DNA of 64,000 nucleotides from Candidatus Tectimicrobiota bacterium (GTDB lineage Bacteria > JACPUC01). The notes under the pieces were generated by a model that did not search any database, was not told where the DNA came from, and saw nothing but the letters and a program-made list of their open reading frames with translations. Shown in pieces: positions 62,536 through 64,000 of this stretch. The translations under genes were made by a program, and so were the position numbers. The number at the start of each line of letters is the position of its first letter. Position 1 is the stretch's first letter. Where the stretch lies: contig JACPUC010000026.1 in NCBI GenBank assembly GCA_016192455.1, forward strand, positions 62,001-126,000, in the 5' to 3' direction.

Positions 62536-63387
62536 ATGGAACGCCTCACCATGCCCACCATTCTCCCCCCATGCCGGCTGCTGGTTGACGTAGCCTGGCT
62601 GCGCGCCAACCTTGGGAGTTCCAGCCTCCTCTGCATTGATGCGCGCAACGCTGAGGAGTTCGCCAAGGGGCACCTGCCGGGCGCGGTGAACGTCGATACC
62701 TACGCCTGGGGCTGGTACGACACCTCGCCGGCGGGCTTGCAGGCATACACGCGGAAGATGGCGGGTCTCATCGCCGGTCTGGGAGTGCGGCGGCAGGACG
62801 CGGTGCTCTTCTACCAGGGCACCTCGGGGATGCTGGCGGCGCGGGGCGTCTGGCTCCTGCATTACCTCGGGCGCCAGCGCGTCGCCATGCTTGACGGCGG
62901 CCTGCGCGACTGGGCAGAGACAGGCGGGGAGGTGACGATCGAGGTCCGTGAACCCCGCGCGGCCGTTGCCCCCGGCGATGCGCCCATCCCCGATGCCGCC
63001 TGCCTGGCGTCCTACACCTACGTGCGCGAGCGTATGGGAGACAAGGCCAGCATCATCCTGGACGTGCGCGCCGACGATGAGTACCGCGGCGAGAACGTGC
63101 GCGCCAGCCGCGGCGGCACCATCCCCGGCTCGGTCCACCTCGAGTGGCAGGAGTGCCTCGGCGCCGATCGCCGGTTCCTCCCGCCCCAGGCGCTGCGGGA
63201 GCTGTTTGTCGGGCGCGGCGTCACCCCGGAGCGGGAGGTCATTACCTTCTGCCAGGGGGGCGCGCGCTCCTCGCACACCTATCTTGCCCTGCGTCAGGCT
63301 GGCTATCCGAAGGTGCGGAACTTCATCGGCTCCTGGCACGAGTGGGCCGACCGCCACGAGCTGCCGATCGAAACTCCGCAGCGATGA
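62536..63387 (+). CDS. Sulfurtransferase with two rhodanese domains
   Basis: A 283-residue thiosulfate/3-mercaptopyruvate sulfurtransferase-like protein. The first domain (residues 15-130, LCIDARNAEEFAKGHLPGAV) ends in an inactive loop YQGTSGMLAARG. The second domain (LDVRADDEYRGENVRASRGG) has the active loop FCQGGARSSHTYLALRQAGY with the catalytic cysteine. An ATG at 62551 is a shorter alternative start. It belongs to the plus-strand group with the PaaA-like and HMG-CoA lyase genes. Physiological sulfur donor unknown. Confidence 0.92.
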   Translation: MERLTMPTILPPCRLLVDVAWLRANLGSSSLLCIDARNAEEFAKGHLPGAVNVDTYAWGWYDTSPAGLQAYTRKMAGLIAGLGVRRQDAVLFYQGTSGMLAARGVWLLHYLGRQRVAMLDGGLRDWAETGGEVTIEVREPRAAVAPGDAPIPDAACLASYTYVRERMGDKASIILDVRADDEYRGENVRASRGGTIPGSVHLEWQECLGADRRFLPPQALRELFVGRGVTPEREVITFCQGGARSSHTYLALRQAGYPKVRNFIGSWHEWADRHELPIETPQR

Positions 63388-63456
63388 GCCGCGGGCGGGC
63401 GCCGCCGGTCCGCGCCGCGTGCCCACGGCGAGCTTGGGGATCGGGGAAGCACGGCC

Positions 63457-64000
63457 ATGACCCTCCCATCCAGCGTCAGCATTGTCGAGGTGGGGCCGCG
63501 CGACGGTTTGCAGGGAGAGGCGCGGCACGTCGCCACCGCCGACAAGATCGCCCTCATCAACCGCCTGAGCGCCTGCGGCCTGCGGCGCCTCGAGGTGTCG
63601 TCGTTCGTCAGCGCCAAGGCCATCCCGCAGCTTGCCGACGCGGCCGAGGTGCTGGCCGGCATCGAGCGCGCCCCGGGCGCGCGCTACAGCGTTCTGGTGG
63701 CGAACGAGCGCGGCTACGAGAGCGCCGCGGCGGCGGGCGCCGACGAGGTGGCCGTCTTCCTGTCGGCCAGCGAGGCCCACAACCAGCTCAACGTCGGCAA
63801 GAGCATCGCGGACACCCTGGCGAAGCTGCGGCCGGTGGCGCGGCGGGCGGCGGCGGACGGGGTGCCGGTGCGCGGCTACGTCTCCACGGTCTTCGGCTGC
63901 TCCCTCGCCGGCAAGGTGGAGGCGGCGCGGGTGGAGCGCATCTGCGGCGAGCTTGCCGACATGGGGGTGGGGGAAATCTCGCTGGGGGACACCATCGGCG
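63457..64000 (+). CDS. Hydroxymethylglutaryl-CoA lyase-like protein (3' end outside window)
   Basis: A DRE-TIM enzyme, 181 residues visible. The start MTLPSSVSIVEVGPRDGLQG has the characteristic EVGPRDGLQ motif (metal Asp and catalytic Arg), followed by RLEVSSFVSAKAIPQLADAA, VFLSASEAHNQLNVGKS and YVSTVFGCSLAGK, all typical of the HMG-CoA lyase group. It would cleave 3-hydroxy-3-methylglutaryl-CoA or a related acyl-CoA to acetyl-CoA and a keto acid, fitting a leucine- or terpenoid-type degradation. C-terminus beyond the window. Confidence 0.92.
   Translation, partial: MTLPSSVSIVEVGPRDGLQGEARHVATADKIALINRLSACGLRRLEVSSFVSAKAIPQLADAAEVLAGIERAPGARYSVLVANERGYESAAAAGADEVAVFLSASEAHNQLNVGKSIADTLAKLRPVARRAAADGVPVRGYVSTVFGCSLAGKVEAARVERICGELADMGVGEISLGDTIG

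Noticed and set aside
1-64000. tRNA genes, including selC for tRNA-Sec, or rRNA
   Set aside because: No cloverleaf with the proper T-arm and acceptor pairing was recognised while reading; a tRNAscan-SE/Infernal run would be decisive.

Overview
The window is a high-GC bacterial chromosome segment with an outer-membrane-type lifestyle repertoire: an NtrC-type two-component system, CheZ, exported redox proteins and many catabolic genes. The mix (HyuA/HyuB enzymes, amidohydrolases, SDRs, SsuABC-like transport, UbiD, a PaaA-like ferritin-fold protein, HELVH protein plus FmdB) resembles uncultivated soil, sponge or groundwater lineages such as Tectomicrobia, Rokubacteria, NC10 or deltaproteobacteria. 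That placement is a guess from gene content. No rRNA or tRNA gene was recognised.

Layout. 0-5.4 kb (minus strand): an uptake and hydrolysis operon with amidohydrolase, substrate-binding protein, FAH-family enzyme, ABC ATPase and permease (cut by the window start). 6.3-13.7 kb: a membrane protein, aroF with a very good promoter and a shared terminator, a sigma-70 factor, an NtrC-type regulator with its PAS kinase, and a YfcE-like phosphoesterase. 13.9 kb: a peroxiredoxin-like gene with an in-frame UGA. 14.4-15.1 kb: a gene-free, lower-GC stretch with DnaA-box-like sites. 15.1-24.6 kb (minus): addB-addA-fni and small genes. 24.8-31.7 kb (plus): methyltransferase, flavin monooxygenase, SDRs, RlmI-like enzyme, phosphoribosyltransferase, and a perfect parS site at 31.76 kb between two 32-bp direct repeats. 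32-36 kb: HELVH protein, FmdB, small beta-barrel-like protein, cheZ, and a DsbA-family gene with an in-frame UGA. 36-44 kb (plus): a second catabolic set (M24 peptidase, gamma-glutamyltransferase, DSD1-type PLP enzyme, binding protein, amidohydrolase paralogue, PPOX protein). 44-60 kb (mostly minus): nitrilase, a lower-GC insert with an SMC/Rad50-like ATPase and a small partner, amidohydrolase-2, an AhpD-like gene with an in-frame UGA, UbiD, a tautomerase-like protein, an AcxC-like zinc protein, two tandem HyuB and one HyuA. 60.6-64 kb (plus): dehydrogenase, PaaA-like protein, rhodanese and HMG-CoA lyase (cut by the window end).

Main result. Three separate thiol-redox genes are each interrupted by UGA, and only UGA, exactly where the family has a catalytic cysteine: YRGLF-Sec-GDC in a peroxiredoxin-like protein, Sec-PWC in a DsbA/FrnE-like protein, and C-RY-Sec-TNFH in an AhpD-like protein. 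In each, the partner cysteine and the rest of the domain continue in frame, and a hairpin has its apical loop starting about 20-21 nt after the UGA, as expected for a bacterial SECIS. Ordinary gene calling would split or truncate all three. They predict an active selenocysteine system elsewhere in the genome and a Sec-based thiol redox network.

Secondary points: the parS site and DnaA-box-like cluster suggest an origin-proximal region, and the SMC-like ATPase pair looks like a transferred defence-type module.
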